A stretch of 37,529 bases of DNA. Source: Akkermansia sp. Its GTDB lineage: Bacteria; Verrucomicrobiota; Verrucomicrobiia; Verrucomicrobiales; Akkermansiaceae. This document shows positions 15,872 through 23,911 of the stretch, piece after piece; position 1 is the first letter of the stretch, and each line of letters begins with the position of its first letter. The notes below the pieces were generated by a model. It saw nothing but the letters and a program-made list of their open reading frames with translations, had not been told where the DNA came from and searched no databases. The stretch spans positions 1 through 37,529 of the forward strand of contig JAFSFD010000050.1 in NCBI GenBank assembly GCA_017435365.1. Reading direction: 5' to 3'. Both the position numbers and the translations under genes were made by a program.

Positions 15872-16519
15872 ATGGTTGAGAATATTCTGTACATTGTTGC
15901 AGCCTACCTGATTGGTTCTGTGCCGTTCGGCTACATCGCCGGGCGTCTGAATGGTATTGACTTGCGGGAGCATGGCTCACGCAACATCGGTGCCACGAAT
16001 GCGGTGCGTGTTCTGGGGAAAGGGTGGGGTATACCGGTTTTCGTGATGGATTTTGTGAAGGGATTTGCCCCTCTGCTGTACATGAAGTACCACCTGGGTG
16101 GGGATTTGACGGCATTTACGCCGGAGCAGATGGGCTGGTTCCTCGGGGTGATGTTTGCGCTGATTCTGGGGCATACCTTCACGTGCTTCCTGAAGTTCAA
16201 GGGGGGCAAGGGAGTGGCTACCACGGGCGGCTGCCTGTTTGCCCTGTCTCCCTGGGTGGGGCTCAGTGCGCTGCTGTTCTGGATTGGCAGCATGATAGTG
16301 ACCCGCTATGTGTCTTTCTCCAGCATCATGGCCGGTGTGGGCATGATTGCCGCCGCCGCGGTTGAGCTGGCTGTGATGGATGGCTCCTGCTCCGTGGCCG
16401 ATGGTATGGTGCTGGGCTTGCTGGCTATCATTCTGATTCTGGTGACGGTGAAGCACCGCGCCAACATTGTGCGCATCATGAATGGCACGGAACCCAAGGC
16501 TTTTGCTCCTAAAAATTGA
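15872..16519 (+). CDS. plsY: Acyl-phosphate:glycerol-3-phosphate acyltransferase PlsY
   Basis: This inner-membrane enzyme transfers an acyl group from acyl-phosphate to glycerol-3-phosphate, giving lysophosphatidic acid. The opening YLIGSVPFGYIAGRL is typical. GSRNIGATN (35-43) is the first conserved motif, and GHTFTCFLKFKGGKGVATTGG is cut here into its two parts, GHTFTCFLKF and KGGKGVATTGG, near residues 107-126. Five or so membrane segments are visible. The 215-aa length is normal. It is followed 17 nt later by gpsA, which supplies its glycerol-3-phosphate substrate. Confidence 0.96.
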   Translation: MVENILYIVAAYLIGSVPFGYIAGRLNGIDLREHGSRNIGATNAVRVLGKGWGIPVFVMDFVKGFAPLLYMKYHLGGDLTAFTPEQMGWFLGVMFALILGHTFTCFLKFKGGKGVATTGGCLFALSPWVGLSALLFWIGSMIVTRYVSFSSIMAGVGMIAAAAVELAVMDGSCSVADGMVLGLLAIILILVTVKHRANIVRIMNGTEPKAFAPKN

Positions 16520-16536
16520 TTTCATCTGATAAGTTT

Positions 16537-17550
16537 ATGGAACGAGTTTTCACAAAGACAGCGGTGATTGGTGCCGGTGCATGGGGCACGGCACTTGCCT
16601 TCACGGCAGCCCAGAATGGCAGCGAGGTTGTGCTCTGGACCTATAAGGAAGAAGAGGCCGCCACGATTCGAGAAACCCGCATGAGCCTGATTCCCGTCAA
16701 GGGAGCCCGCCCACTGCCGGAGAATGTGAAGGTGACCAGCGATTGGGCCGATGTGGCCGGCTCGCAGCTGGTGATTGTGGTGGTGCCCAGCGTGGTGATG
16801 CGCAGCGTGGCGCAGAGTCTGGCCGAGGTCGGGCTGGCAGAGGATGCCGTGATTGTGACCTGCTCCAAGGGCATTGAGAAGGATTCCCACCTGCTGATGA
16901 GCGAAATCATCTCCTCCTACGTGAAGTTCCCGGTGGGTTCGCTTTCCGGTCCGAACCATGCAGAGGACATCGTGCAGGGCCTGCCGAGCCTGACCCTGGT
17001 GGGTTTCGAGGATATCGAGATTGCCAAGGCGGTGCAGAAGCGCCTGAGCACCGGTTTCCTGCGCATCTATGCCAGCAGCGATGTGGTGGGGATGCAGATT
17101 GGCGGTGCCATCAAGAACGTGTTTGCCCTGGCCAGCGGTATCTGCGCCGGTCTGGGTCTGGGCGATAACGCCCGTGCGGCTCTTTCCACCCGCGGCCTGG
17201 CTGAAATGACGCGCCTGGGCATGGCCCGCGGCGGGCGCATGGAGACCTTCATGGGGCTTTCCGGCATGGGCGACCTGGTGGTGACCTGCTACTCCGACCA
17301 CAGCCGCAACCTGACTGCCGGCCGCATGCTGGCCAAGGGCATGCCGCTGGATGAGTGTCTGAAGCAGATCGGGCAGGTGGTGGAAGGTGTGCCGAATACT
17401 CTTTCCACCTACCAGATGGCCCGCAGCCTGGGGGTGCGCACTCCCATTGTGGATGCCATGTACGATATCCTGTACAACGGCAAGCACCCGAGCGAGGCCC
17501 TGCAGGAGCTCATGGTGCGCGACCTGCGCGAGGAAAACGTGAAGGATTGA
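16537..17550 (+). CDS. gpsA: Glycerol-3-phosphate dehydrogenase [NAD(P)+]
   Basis: This cytoplasmic enzyme reduces dihydroxyacetone phosphate to sn-glycerol-3-phosphate for phospholipid synthesis. The dinucleotide-binding GAGAWGTA (12-19) is at the N-terminus. SGPNHAEDI (137-145) and catalytic Lys193 in GGAIKNVFALASG are present, as is LSTRGLAEM (216-224). The length is 337 aa, normal for the family. ATG 16537 was chosen over TTG 16516, because the motif lies right after it and the TTG overlaps plsY. It is co-transcribed with plsY and is followed by a clear terminator. Confidence 0.96.
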   Translation: MERVFTKTAVIGAGAWGTALAFTAAQNGSEVVLWTYKEEEAATIRETRMSLIPVKGARPLPENVKVTSDWADVAGSQLVIVVVPSVVMRSVAQSLAEVGLAEDAVIVTCSKGIEKDSHLLMSEIISSYVKFPVGSLSGPNHAEDIVQGLPSLTLVGFEDIEIAKAVQKRLSTGFLRIYASSDVVGMQIGGAIKNVFALASGICAGLGLGDNARAALSTRGLAEMTRLGMARGGRMETFMGLSGMGDLVVTCYSDHSRNLTAGRMLAKGMPLDECLKQIGQVVEGVPNTLSTYQMARSLGVRTPIVDAMYDILYNGKHPSEALQELMVRDLREENVKD

Positions 17551-17575
17551 TGCGCTTTTCTCAGTAGAAATTTCC

Positions 17576-17625
17576 GGCGGTCTGCGTTCTCCAACACATA
17601 GGAGTCAGAGCAGACCGCCTTTTTT
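17576..17625 (+). terminator. Terminator of plsY-gpsA touching the sigma factor start
   Basis: GGCGGTCTGC (17576-17585) pairs with GCAGACCGCC (17610-17619), followed by six Ts that end at 17625. The ATG of the sigma factor gene is the next base. The 24-nt loop is long. Confidence 0.8.
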
Positions 17626-18210
17626 ATGATGAACATGGGTGAATCTCCGGAAAATCTGTGGTTGGCCGATTTGTGGATGCAGTACCGCGACCGCATTCTG
17701 CGCATGCTGTCGCTGCGCATGCCTGCGGTGCTGCAGCGCCGCCTGAGCGTGGAAGACCTGTTGCAGGAGACCTACCTGGCTTGCGGCCGCCGCGTGGCAT
17801 TCCTGCAGGCGGAGCCGGAGGTGCCCATGTATGTGAAGCTGCGCCGCATCGCGCTGCAGACGCTCACGGATATGGAGCGCCACCACCTGGCCGCCGCCAA
17901 GCGCGATGCCATGAAGGAGCAGAGCCCGGAGGACGACGTGGCGGCAGATGCCTGGGCCCATTTTGCGGATACGATTTCCAGCCCCCGCACGCATCTGGAG
18001 CGGCTGGAGCGCCAGGCCATGGCGCGCCGCGTGCTGGCCCAGCTTTCGGCAAACGACCGCGAGATTCTGGAACTGCGCCATTTTGAGGAAATGGGCAATG
18101 CGGAGTGCGCCGCTGCGCTGGGAATTGAGCAGAAGGCTGCCAGTATCCGCTATGTGCGCGCGCTGAAGCGTTTCCGCGAACTGGTCAATCACGAGAATCC
18201 CTATGCCTGA
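17626..18210 (+). CDS. ECF-type RNA polymerase sigma factor
   Basis: This is a 194-aa sigma factor of the extracytoplasmic-function kind. Region 2 is seen in VEDLLQETYLACGRRVAFL. Region 4 is in LSANDREILELRHFEEMGNAECA and the helix-turn-helix that follows. The proteobacterial anti-sigma partner is missing. Instead the gene overlaps a transmembrane Ser/Thr kinase gene by 8 nt. Kinase-linked ECF groups are known in Planctomycetes and Verrucomicrobia. The start is ATGATGAACATG; any of these three could be used. None has a ribosome site, since the terminator T-run lies directly in front. Confidence 0.88.
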   Translation: MMNMGESPENLWLADLWMQYRDRILRMLSLRMPAVLQRRLSVEDLLQETYLACGRRVAFLQAEPEVPMYVKLRRIALQTLTDMERHHLAAAKRDAMKEQSPEDDVAADAWAHFADTISSPRTHLERLERQAMARRVLAQLSANDREILELRHFEEMGNAECAAALGIEQKAASIRYVRALKRFRELVNHENPYA

Positions 18211-20608
18211 TACCCCGGACCATGAGGAACTGCTCGCCACGCTGGTGGAGGAATACCTGGAGGCGCGCCGCAGGGGCGAGGCCCCGCCGCTGGCGGAATA
18301 TGCTGCGCAGCATCCGGAGTGCGCGGAGGAGCTGCTCGAATTGCTGAAGGGCATGGAGGAGATGGAATCCCTCAGCGTGTCGACTCACAATGCTGCTGTG
18401 GCGTGGACGGCGCGTTTCCCTGAGGTGCTGGGTGATTTCCGCCTGCTGGAGCGCATCGGCGCCGGCGGCATGGGCACTGTGTTCCGCGCCATGCAGGAAT
18501 CCCTCAACCGCGAGGTGGCGGTCAAGATACTTTCTCCGGCCTGGAATGCGGATTCGCGCCACTGCGAGGCTTTTGAGAATGAATCCCGCGTGATTGCCGG
18601 GCTGCACCACACGAATATTGTGGAGGTGTTCGGCGCGGGGCAGGAGGGGGATTACCGATATTATGTGATGAGCCTGGTGCAGGGCGAGGCAATCTCCCCC
18701 GCGGGCATACGCAAGACATTCCCGGGTGTGCCCTATGAGCAGGCCGTGGCCCGTGTGGGGCTGCAGGCCGCGCGGGCTCTGGCCTATGCGCATGCCAGCG
18801 GGGTGCTGCACCGCGATATCAAGCCCGGCAACCTGCTGCTGGATGCCGATGGCGTGCTGCGCGTGGGCGATTTCGGCCTGGCCACGGTGCTCAACAATGG
18901 TGAGATGGCTCCGCTGGTGACCCAGAGCCACGATGGCACGCTGCGCTACATGCCGCCGGAGCGCCTGATGCGCGGGGAGAATTCCTTTGCCGGTGACCAG
19001 TACAGCCTGGGCGTGACCCTCTACGAGCTGCTCAGCATGCGCCCGGCATTCCGTGAATCGGAGCCCGGCAGTCTCATTCACCGCATCTGCAGCGAACCGC
19101 TCCGCGAGCTGCGAGGCGAGGGCGAGCTCGGGGCCATTGTCAATAAATGCATCAGCTTTGAGCCCGCAGACCGCTATGCTTCCATGTCTGAGCTGGTGGA
19201 GGATTTGCGCCGCTTCCTGAACGGGGAGCCGGTGCTGGCCCGGCCGGCGTCCATCCTGCGGCGATATGCCATGTGGCTGCGCCGCCGCCCTGCCGTGGCT
19301 GCGTGGAGCCATGCCGCCGCCATGCTGGTGCTGCTGCTGTTCGGGAGCATCCTGTGGGGCTATGCGGCAGAGAATGAACAGCGCAAGTTGGCCGAGCGCA
19401 ATGCCGCCATTGCCGATACGGCCTTGAAGCAGATTTTTACCAGCATGGCCGACCGCGACTCCGGCGATAATACACTCTGGCAGCCCACCAAGGCCGATGC
19501 CCAGCTGCTCCAGCAGCTCATGCCTTATTATGAGGAAATTGCCGCTATGGCTGGGCAGGGGGGAGATATGATGGCTGAAGCATGCCAGACCCTCGCCATC
19601 ATTGCCCTCCAGATCCGCGATTACGCCACGGCTCAGGAGTATTTTACGCGCGCCCGCGATGATTCGGCCCCGGGCTCAGTGGAGTATATTCGCAACACCA
19701 ATGGACTTGCTTCGGCCTTGTATGCTCAGGGTAAGCGCGCGGAGGCAGAGTCGCTTCTCTCGGCCCTGGTGCAGGCCATGCCGCAGACCGATGATGTGGA
19801 AACGCGCCTGGAGCTGGTGCGCGCCCTGCAGATGCTCAGCGTGGGCAACCAGTACACGCGCCGCTGGCAACCCGGGGGAAAGCGTTCGCGTGCGGGGAAT
19901 CCACCACCGTTAAAGGTGGGGCGCAAGGGACGCGAGGAGCGCATGCAGTACCTGCAACAGGCGGTGGAGATGATGCAGCAGCTCCTGCAGGATGCGCCGG
20001 AGAGCGAAGTGGTGCAGATGCGCCGTGTGGAGCTGCTTTCCCAGACCCGCAAGCGCGATTGGCAGAAGCTGCTCCTGGGGGATGCCGCCAATCACCTGCA
20101 AGTGCTTGATGAGCTCCTGCAGAAATATCCGGAAAATCACCTGTTCAAGCGTGCCTATGTGCAGTGGTCGATGCACCCGCACCGCTCCGGGGAGGTGGCC
20201 GCATTGGACCGCGCCGCCCGCTATGCCCGCTCCCTGCTGGCCGATAATCCCGGCAGCTCGGAGATGATGATGCTCTATATTGCCGTGCGCGATCGCTTGT
20301 CATCCGCCATTGCAGAGGCGGGCGACCCGGCCCGCGCGGCGCGGGAGAACGAAATGACCCTGGGCGTGATTTCTCTCGTTACCTCGCGCTCGGATTATAC
20401 GCCGGAAATGCGCGAGCGCCTGGCCTTGCTGGTTTCCATGCATGGGCGGAGCAAGAACCGCACCCAGCAGGAGGCTGAAATCTCGCTCCTGCTGGAGAGT
20501 ATGGATGAAAAGCGCATGCAGGAGGTGCGCCGCCGCATCAATTCCATGCGTGACCGCCGCTTCCACCGTGATGCCCCCTTTCATTTCAAACGCCGCGAAC
20601 CCCATTAA
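18203..20608 (+). CDS. Transmembrane Ser/Thr protein kinase with TPR-like C-terminus
   Basis: This is an 801-aa Hanks-type kinase. An N-terminal segment (about 1-60) with the pattern LAEYAAQHPECAEELLELL precedes the kinase domain (78-345), as in many planctomycete/verrucomicrobial kinases. The glycine loop GAGGMG is at 86-91 and the ATP-binding Lys is Lys108. HRDIKPGN begins at His203, DFG is at 223-225 and PPE at 251-253. All catalytic residues are present. One membrane segment lies at about 367-388. The C-terminal 400 residues are helical TPR-like repeats and should face the periplasm. The gene overlaps the sigma factor by 8 nt, so the kinase probably controls that sigma factor; this is inference from context. 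Confidence 0.92.
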   Translation: MPDTPDHEELLATLVEEYLEARRRGEAPPLAEYAAQHPECAEELLELLKGMEEMESLSVSTHNAAVAWTARFPEVLGDFRLLERIGAGGMGTVFRAMQESLNREVAVKILSPAWNADSRHCEAFENESRVIAGLHHTNIVEVFGAGQEGDYRYYVMSLVQGEAISPAGIRKTFPGVPYEQAVARVGLQAARALAYAHASGVLHRDIKPGNLLLDADGVLRVGDFGLATVLNNGEMAPLVTQSHDGTLRYMPPERLMRGENSFAGDQYSLGVTLYELLSMRPAFRESEPGSLIHRICSEPLRELRGEGELGAIVNKCISFEPADRYASMSELVEDLRRFLNGEPVLARPASILRRYAMWLRRRPAVAAWSHAAAMLVLLLFGSILWGYAAENEQRKLAERNAAIADTALKQIFTSMADRDSGDNTLWQPTKADAQLLQQLMPYYEEIAAMAGQGGDMMAEACQTLAIIALQIRDYATAQEYFTRARDDSAPGSVEYIRNTNGLASALYAQGKRAEAESLLSALVQAMPQTDDVETRLELVRALQMLSVGNQYTRRWQPGGKRSRAGNPPPLKVGRKGREERMQYLQQAVEMMQQLLQDAPESEVVQMRRVELLSQTRKRDWQKLLLGDAANHLQVLDELLQKYPENHLFKRAYVQWSMHPHRSGEVAALDRAARYARSLLADNPGSSEMMMLYIAVRDRLSSAIAEAGDPARAARENEMTLGVISLVTSRSDYTPEMRERLALLVSMHGRSKNRTQQEAEISLLLESMDEKRMQEVRRRINSMRDRRFHRDAPFHFKRREPH

Positions 20609-20614
20609 GCCTCT

Positions 20615-21418
20615 ATGCCTTCAGGGAAAATATATTTCGCCATGCTCAGCGTCGTCTACGCCGTGCTCCTGACGCTGGGCAATCTGGATAATCTCACCCC
20701 GCAGGGGCAGTGGCGTGTGCTGGCGGCTCCCTGGCTGGGCGAGCCCCCGGCAGGCTTGCAGGTCGAAACCATACGCGCCGACAATTTTGGGGATTGTCCT
20801 GTCACGGTGTTCTCCCTCCCTGCCAATGAGGAGCTGCGCCGCAGAATTATTGAAACTTACCGGCTGGACCCCGCGGGAACCACCGCCGCCGGTGAGGAAA
20901 AGTTTGGTAATAAACACGTCCTCCCGGATTATACGGATGACACTCGCCCCGTGCTGCCAGGCCTGAGCGTCTGCATTTCCCCCTGGCTGGTGGTGAATCC
21001 CGATGGCTCCATGCGTTTCTGCGCAGATGATATGAATGTGGAGCAGGGGGTGTATCCGGTGGCGTCCCTGGTGGCACACCAATACCCGCAGTACCTGCCC
21101 CGGGGCGAGTGGGCGTTGCTCTATCGGCCGCTGGCGCTGGCGGGGCTCTATTTCCTGTTCCCCGCGCTGTTCTGCTGTGCAGGGTGGCTGTGGGTGCAGC
21201 ACCGCCCGGTGAAGGCTCCGGAAACGAAGCTGATCTGCCTGCAGATTCCCACGCTGGTGGGCTTTCTCGGAGCCTTTGCGGATTTTTATCTGCATGGCTT
21301 CGATATGGGCTACTCGCTTTTTCCCTCTGCGTTCAGTGCCGGCACGAATTTCATAGCGGCACTGCTGCTGCTGGAGCTGACGGCACTGCTGCGCAAACTT
21401 TTCGGCAAAACAATCTGA
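20615..21418 (+). CDS. Membrane protein of unknown function
   Basis: This 267-aa protein has an N-terminal membrane segment (residues 7-22), an exported middle part of about 140 residues, and three more hydrophobic segments (about 171-192, 207-226 and 236-255). The middle part contains several Pro-rich turns and the Cys pair in GLSVCISPW and MRFCADD. No known family recognised. It starts 6 nt after the kinase gene and is probably in the sigma-kinase operon, so it could be a sensor or target of that switch. Confidence 0.7.
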   Translation: MPSGKIYFAMLSVVYAVLLTLGNLDNLTPQGQWRVLAAPWLGEPPAGLQVETIRADNFGDCPVTVFSLPANEELRRRIIETYRLDPAGTTAAGEEKFGNKHVLPDYTDDTRPVLPGLSVCISPWLVVNPDGSMRFCADDMNVEQGVYPVASLVAHQYPQYLPRGEWALLYRPLALAGLYFLFPALFCCAGWLWVQHRPVKAPETKLICLQIPTLVGFLGAFADFYLHGFDMGYSLFPSAFSAGTNFIAALLLLELTALLRKLFGKTI

Positions 21419-21810
21419 TGTCATCAACGTTTCCACAAGGCGTGTACAGGGCTGGTTTTTACCGGCTGCTGCCTGAGCCTGACTCCGGCGACCTTTACGG
21501 CCATTGAGCCGGGCTGGCCGTGGGGGCTTCTGCTGGGTGCTGAGCGCGCTCCTGTTACTCAGTTGCGGCACCCCATTGCTGCGCTGAGTGCGTGAAGATA
21601 TCCGGGTGCCGGGAGGTGCCTCTGCACATGCCGATGAATCGCTGAAACCTGTGCTTTAAGTAATGTGCATGCCGCTTTTACAGCCAGGCGGCATACAAGC
21701 TTAATTGCCCCGATGCCCAAACGTATATTTTTTTGAACTGGCACATTTTAAGCTCGCTTTTTTGCGCTAAAAGTGGCAGAGTTAAGGGGAACTGAACCTA
21801 CATAGGAACC
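21419..21810. other. Intergenic region, possible gene remnant
   Basis: About 390 bp without a supported gene. A frame over roughly 21480-21595 reads TFTAIEPGWPWGLLLGAERA and ends shortly after, without a proper start. This may be a decayed gene. ATGCCGC and GCGGCAT near 21668-21695 form a short hairpin. The pyrH promoter must lie in the AT-rich part around 21720-21790, but I could not place it convincingly. Confidence 0.4.
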
Positions 21811-22539
21811 ATGAGCGAACAGCCCCAGCCTCCGTATAAACGTATTCTTTTGAAATTGAGTGGCGAAGCATTGCGTGCCCCCGGAAGTCGCGACAATATC
21901 TCCCCGGAGATTGTGGCGCGCATCGCCCGCGAGATTGCCGAAGCCCAGCAGAAAGGCAACTTGCAGATTGCGATTGTGGTAGGCGGTGGCAATATCTGGC
22001 GCGGCGCCAAGGCCAGCGTGCGTGGCATGGACCGCCCCACGGCAGACTATGTGGGCATGCTCGCCACGGTGATGAATGCGCTTTCCATCTGCTCCGCAGT
22101 GCAGGAGGCAGGCGTGCCTGCCCATGTGCAGAGCGCCATCGAGATGAAGAACGTGGCGGAGCCGTACGTGCGCAACAAAGCCCGCCACCAGCTGCGCGCC
22201 GGCGAGGTTGTGGTATTCGCCGCCGGCACCGGCAACCCCTTCTTCAGCACGGATACGGCAGCGGCTCTGCGCGCCTGCGAAATTAACGCTGAGGTTGTGA
22301 TGAAGGCTACCTCCGTGGACGGTGTGTACACGGCCGACCCCAAGACCGACCCCACCGCCACGCGCTTCGATGCCATTTCCTATGAGGAGTGCATTTCCCG
22401 CAACCTGAAGGTGATGGACCAGACCGCCTTCACCCTGTGCAAGGACAATGCCAAACCCATTATGGTGTTCGATATGCACCAGCCCGGCAATATCACCCGC
22501 GCCCTGCTCGGTGAGAAGATTGGCACCATCATCGGCTGA
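21811..22539 (+). CDS. pyrH: UMP kinase
   Basis: This 242-aa amino-acid-kinase-fold enzyme phosphorylates UMP to UDP. The N-terminal KRILLKLSGEAL is characteristic. GGGNIWRGAKA (49-59) and the MATVMN-type stretch MLATVMNALSI follow. The ADPKTDPTATRFD loop and the C-terminal NITRALLGEKIGTII complete the typical pattern. The length is normal. A TAGGAA site precedes the ATG. It is followed by frr, the usual bacterial order, and then by a bactofilin gene. Confidence 0.97.
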   Translation: MSEQPQPPYKRILLKLSGEALRAPGSRDNISPEIVARIAREIAEAQQKGNLQIAIVVGGGNIWRGAKASVRGMDRPTADYVGMLATVMNALSICSAVQEAGVPAHVQSAIEMKNVAEPYVRNKARHQLRAGEVVVFAAGTGNPFFSTDTAAALRACEINAEVVMKATSVDGVYTADPKTDPTATRFDAISYEECISRNLKVMDQTAFTLCKDNAKPIMVFDMHQPGNITRALLGEKIGTIIG

Positions 22540-22578
22540 TTATCAGAATCTTTTAACTCACAACAGAATATAACGACA

Positions 22579-23145
22579 ATGGACGAAGAGACACTCTTAC
22601 TTGAGGTTGAGACCGCTATGGAGGAAGCTGTGGAGCACATGCAGACCGGTTTTGCCGGTGTGCGCACCGGCAAGGCCTCCCCCTCCCTGGTGGACAATAT
22701 GGACATCTACGTGGCTTCCTACGGCTCCAGCATGAAGCTCAAGAGCCTGGCAGTGGTTTCCACTCCGGATTCCCGCTCCATCCTCATTCAGCCGTTTGAC
22801 CCGGGCACCCTCAACGATATCAAGAAGGCCATCGCCGAGAGCCGCCTGGGCATTTCCCCCATCATTGACGCCCGCTCTGTGCGCCTGCCCATTCCGGAGC
22901 TGACCGGCGAGCGCCGCAAGGAGCTCTGCAAGTATGTGTCCGGCCTTGGCGAGGAAACCCGCGTGCGCATCCGCGGTGTCCGCAAGACCGGTATGGACGG
23001 CATCAAGAAGATGAAGGCCGACAATATCCTGACCGAGGACGGCGTGCGCACGGCTGAGGACAAGGTGCAGAAGCTCACCGACAAATACGTGAAGACCGTG
23101 GGTGACCTGGTGGCCGCCAAGGAAAAGGAAATCATGACGGTGTAA
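22579..23145 (+). CDS. frr: Ribosome recycling factor
   Basis: This 188-aa factor splits the post-termination ribosome together with EF-G. RTGKASPSLVDNMDIYVASYG is seen here as RTGKASPSLVD and the following segment. LTGERRKELCKYV-like LTGERRKELCKYVSGLGEET (113-132) and VRIRGVRKTGMDGIKK are the conserved parts. The length is normal. It lies 39 nt after pyrH. Confidence 0.97.
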   Translation: MDEETLLLEVETAMEEAVEHMQTGFAGVRTGKASPSLVDNMDIYVASYGSSMKLKSLAVVSTPDSRSILIQPFDPGTLNDIKKAIAESRLGISPIIDARSVRLPIPELTGERRKELCKYVSGLGEETRVRIRGVRKTGMDGIKKMKADNILTEDGVRTAEDKVQKLTDKYVKTVGDLVAAKEKEIMTV

Positions 23146-23179
23146 TCCACTTTCAACCCCCAAACCTCTTATACAGAAC

Positions 23180-23500
23180 ATGAGCACGAACACTACGAAC
23201 GTTCTTTCCTCCGGTATCGAGATTATCGGTTCCATTCGTTTCCAGAATGATATGCACATCGATGGTCACATCGAGGGCAAGATTGAATCCGACACCGGCA
23301 AGGTGACCATCGGCGAAATGGCCAATATCAAGGGTGACATCCAGGCCGGCGAGGTTCACGTCTTCGGCAGGGTGGAGGGCAACATTGAGAGCAACCGCTG
23401 CCACCTCAATGCCCAGTCCAACATCACCGGCGATATCACCACCGGCACCCTTTCCATGGACGAAGGCGCCCGCCTCTGTGGCCGCGCCCAGATTGGTTAA
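23180..23500 (+). CDS. Bactofilin family cytoskeletal protein
   Basis: This 106-aa beta-helical protein is from the polymer-forming bactofilin family (formerly DUF583). The repeating pattern IDGHIEGKIES, VTIGEMANIKGDIQAGEVHV and GRVEGNIES reads as successive turns of a right-handed beta-helix. It is at the short end for the family and has almost no N- or C-terminal tails. Bactofilins form membrane-associated filaments that help set cell shape or place envelope machinery. It is likely co-transcribed with pyrH-frr and is followed by a terminator. Confidence 0.93.
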   Translation: MSTNTTNVLSSGIEIIGSIRFQNDMHIDGHIEGKIESDTGKVTIGEMANIKGDIQAGEVHVFGRVEGNIESNRCHLNAQSNITGDITTGTLSMDEGARLCGRAQIG

Positions 23501-23529
23501 GTCCGGAGCTGCATCAGCTTATTTTGAAT

Positions 23530-23560
23530 CGGGGCACCACGTGTGCCCCGGTTCTTTTTG
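23530..23560 (+). terminator. Terminator of pyrH-frr-bactofilin
   Basis: CGGGGCAC pairs with GTGCCCCG around a short loop, followed by GTTCTTTTT. Confidence 0.85.
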
Positions 23561-23636
23561 GTACGCAGCCCATCAGCGCATGCAGCTCCAATCTCGCGTG
23601 TAAAATACCACGGAGCCACCTGAAGAAGTTTCTTCT

Positions 23637-23775
23637 CTCCCCGGAAAATGGGAATTTGTGGGGGAACTCTGTCGGAGCACGGGACTTCAGTCCCGATTGG
23701 AAGCACCGTTATTTCGGGACTGAAGTCCCGTGCCCCGAAAACGACAAACATCAATTTGTTGATTAGTTCCGAGTT
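23637..23775 (+). repeat. MITE-related repeat copy C
   Basis: The 57-bp core at 23677-23733 is the exact reverse complement of 9952-10008: two palindromic arms around ATTGGAAGCACCGTTATT. Flanking parts GGGAATTTGTGGGGGAACTC and ACGACAAACATCAATTTG also match the copy at 9847-10080 in inverse orientation. The GTGTCCC terminal repeats seen there are not present here. Confidence 0.8.
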
Positions 23776-23853
23776 GTTAGAAGTTCCCAATAGTCACTCG
23801 TTAGTGGTCACTCGCAATATTCCAATGCGTAGAGATATTCTGACCCGTTAATC

Positions 23854-23890
23854 AAAGCACCGCACGCCTGACGGGGTGTGCGGTGCCTTG
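23854..23890 (-). terminator. Hairpin after the GH89 gene
   Basis: On the minus strand GGCACCGCACAC pairs with GCGTGCGGTGC and runs into TTTGATT. The T-run is weak. It lies 22 nt beyond the GH89 stop codon. Confidence 0.6.
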
Positions 23891-23911
23891 TGGGTAAATG
23901 GGTGGTGCGGG

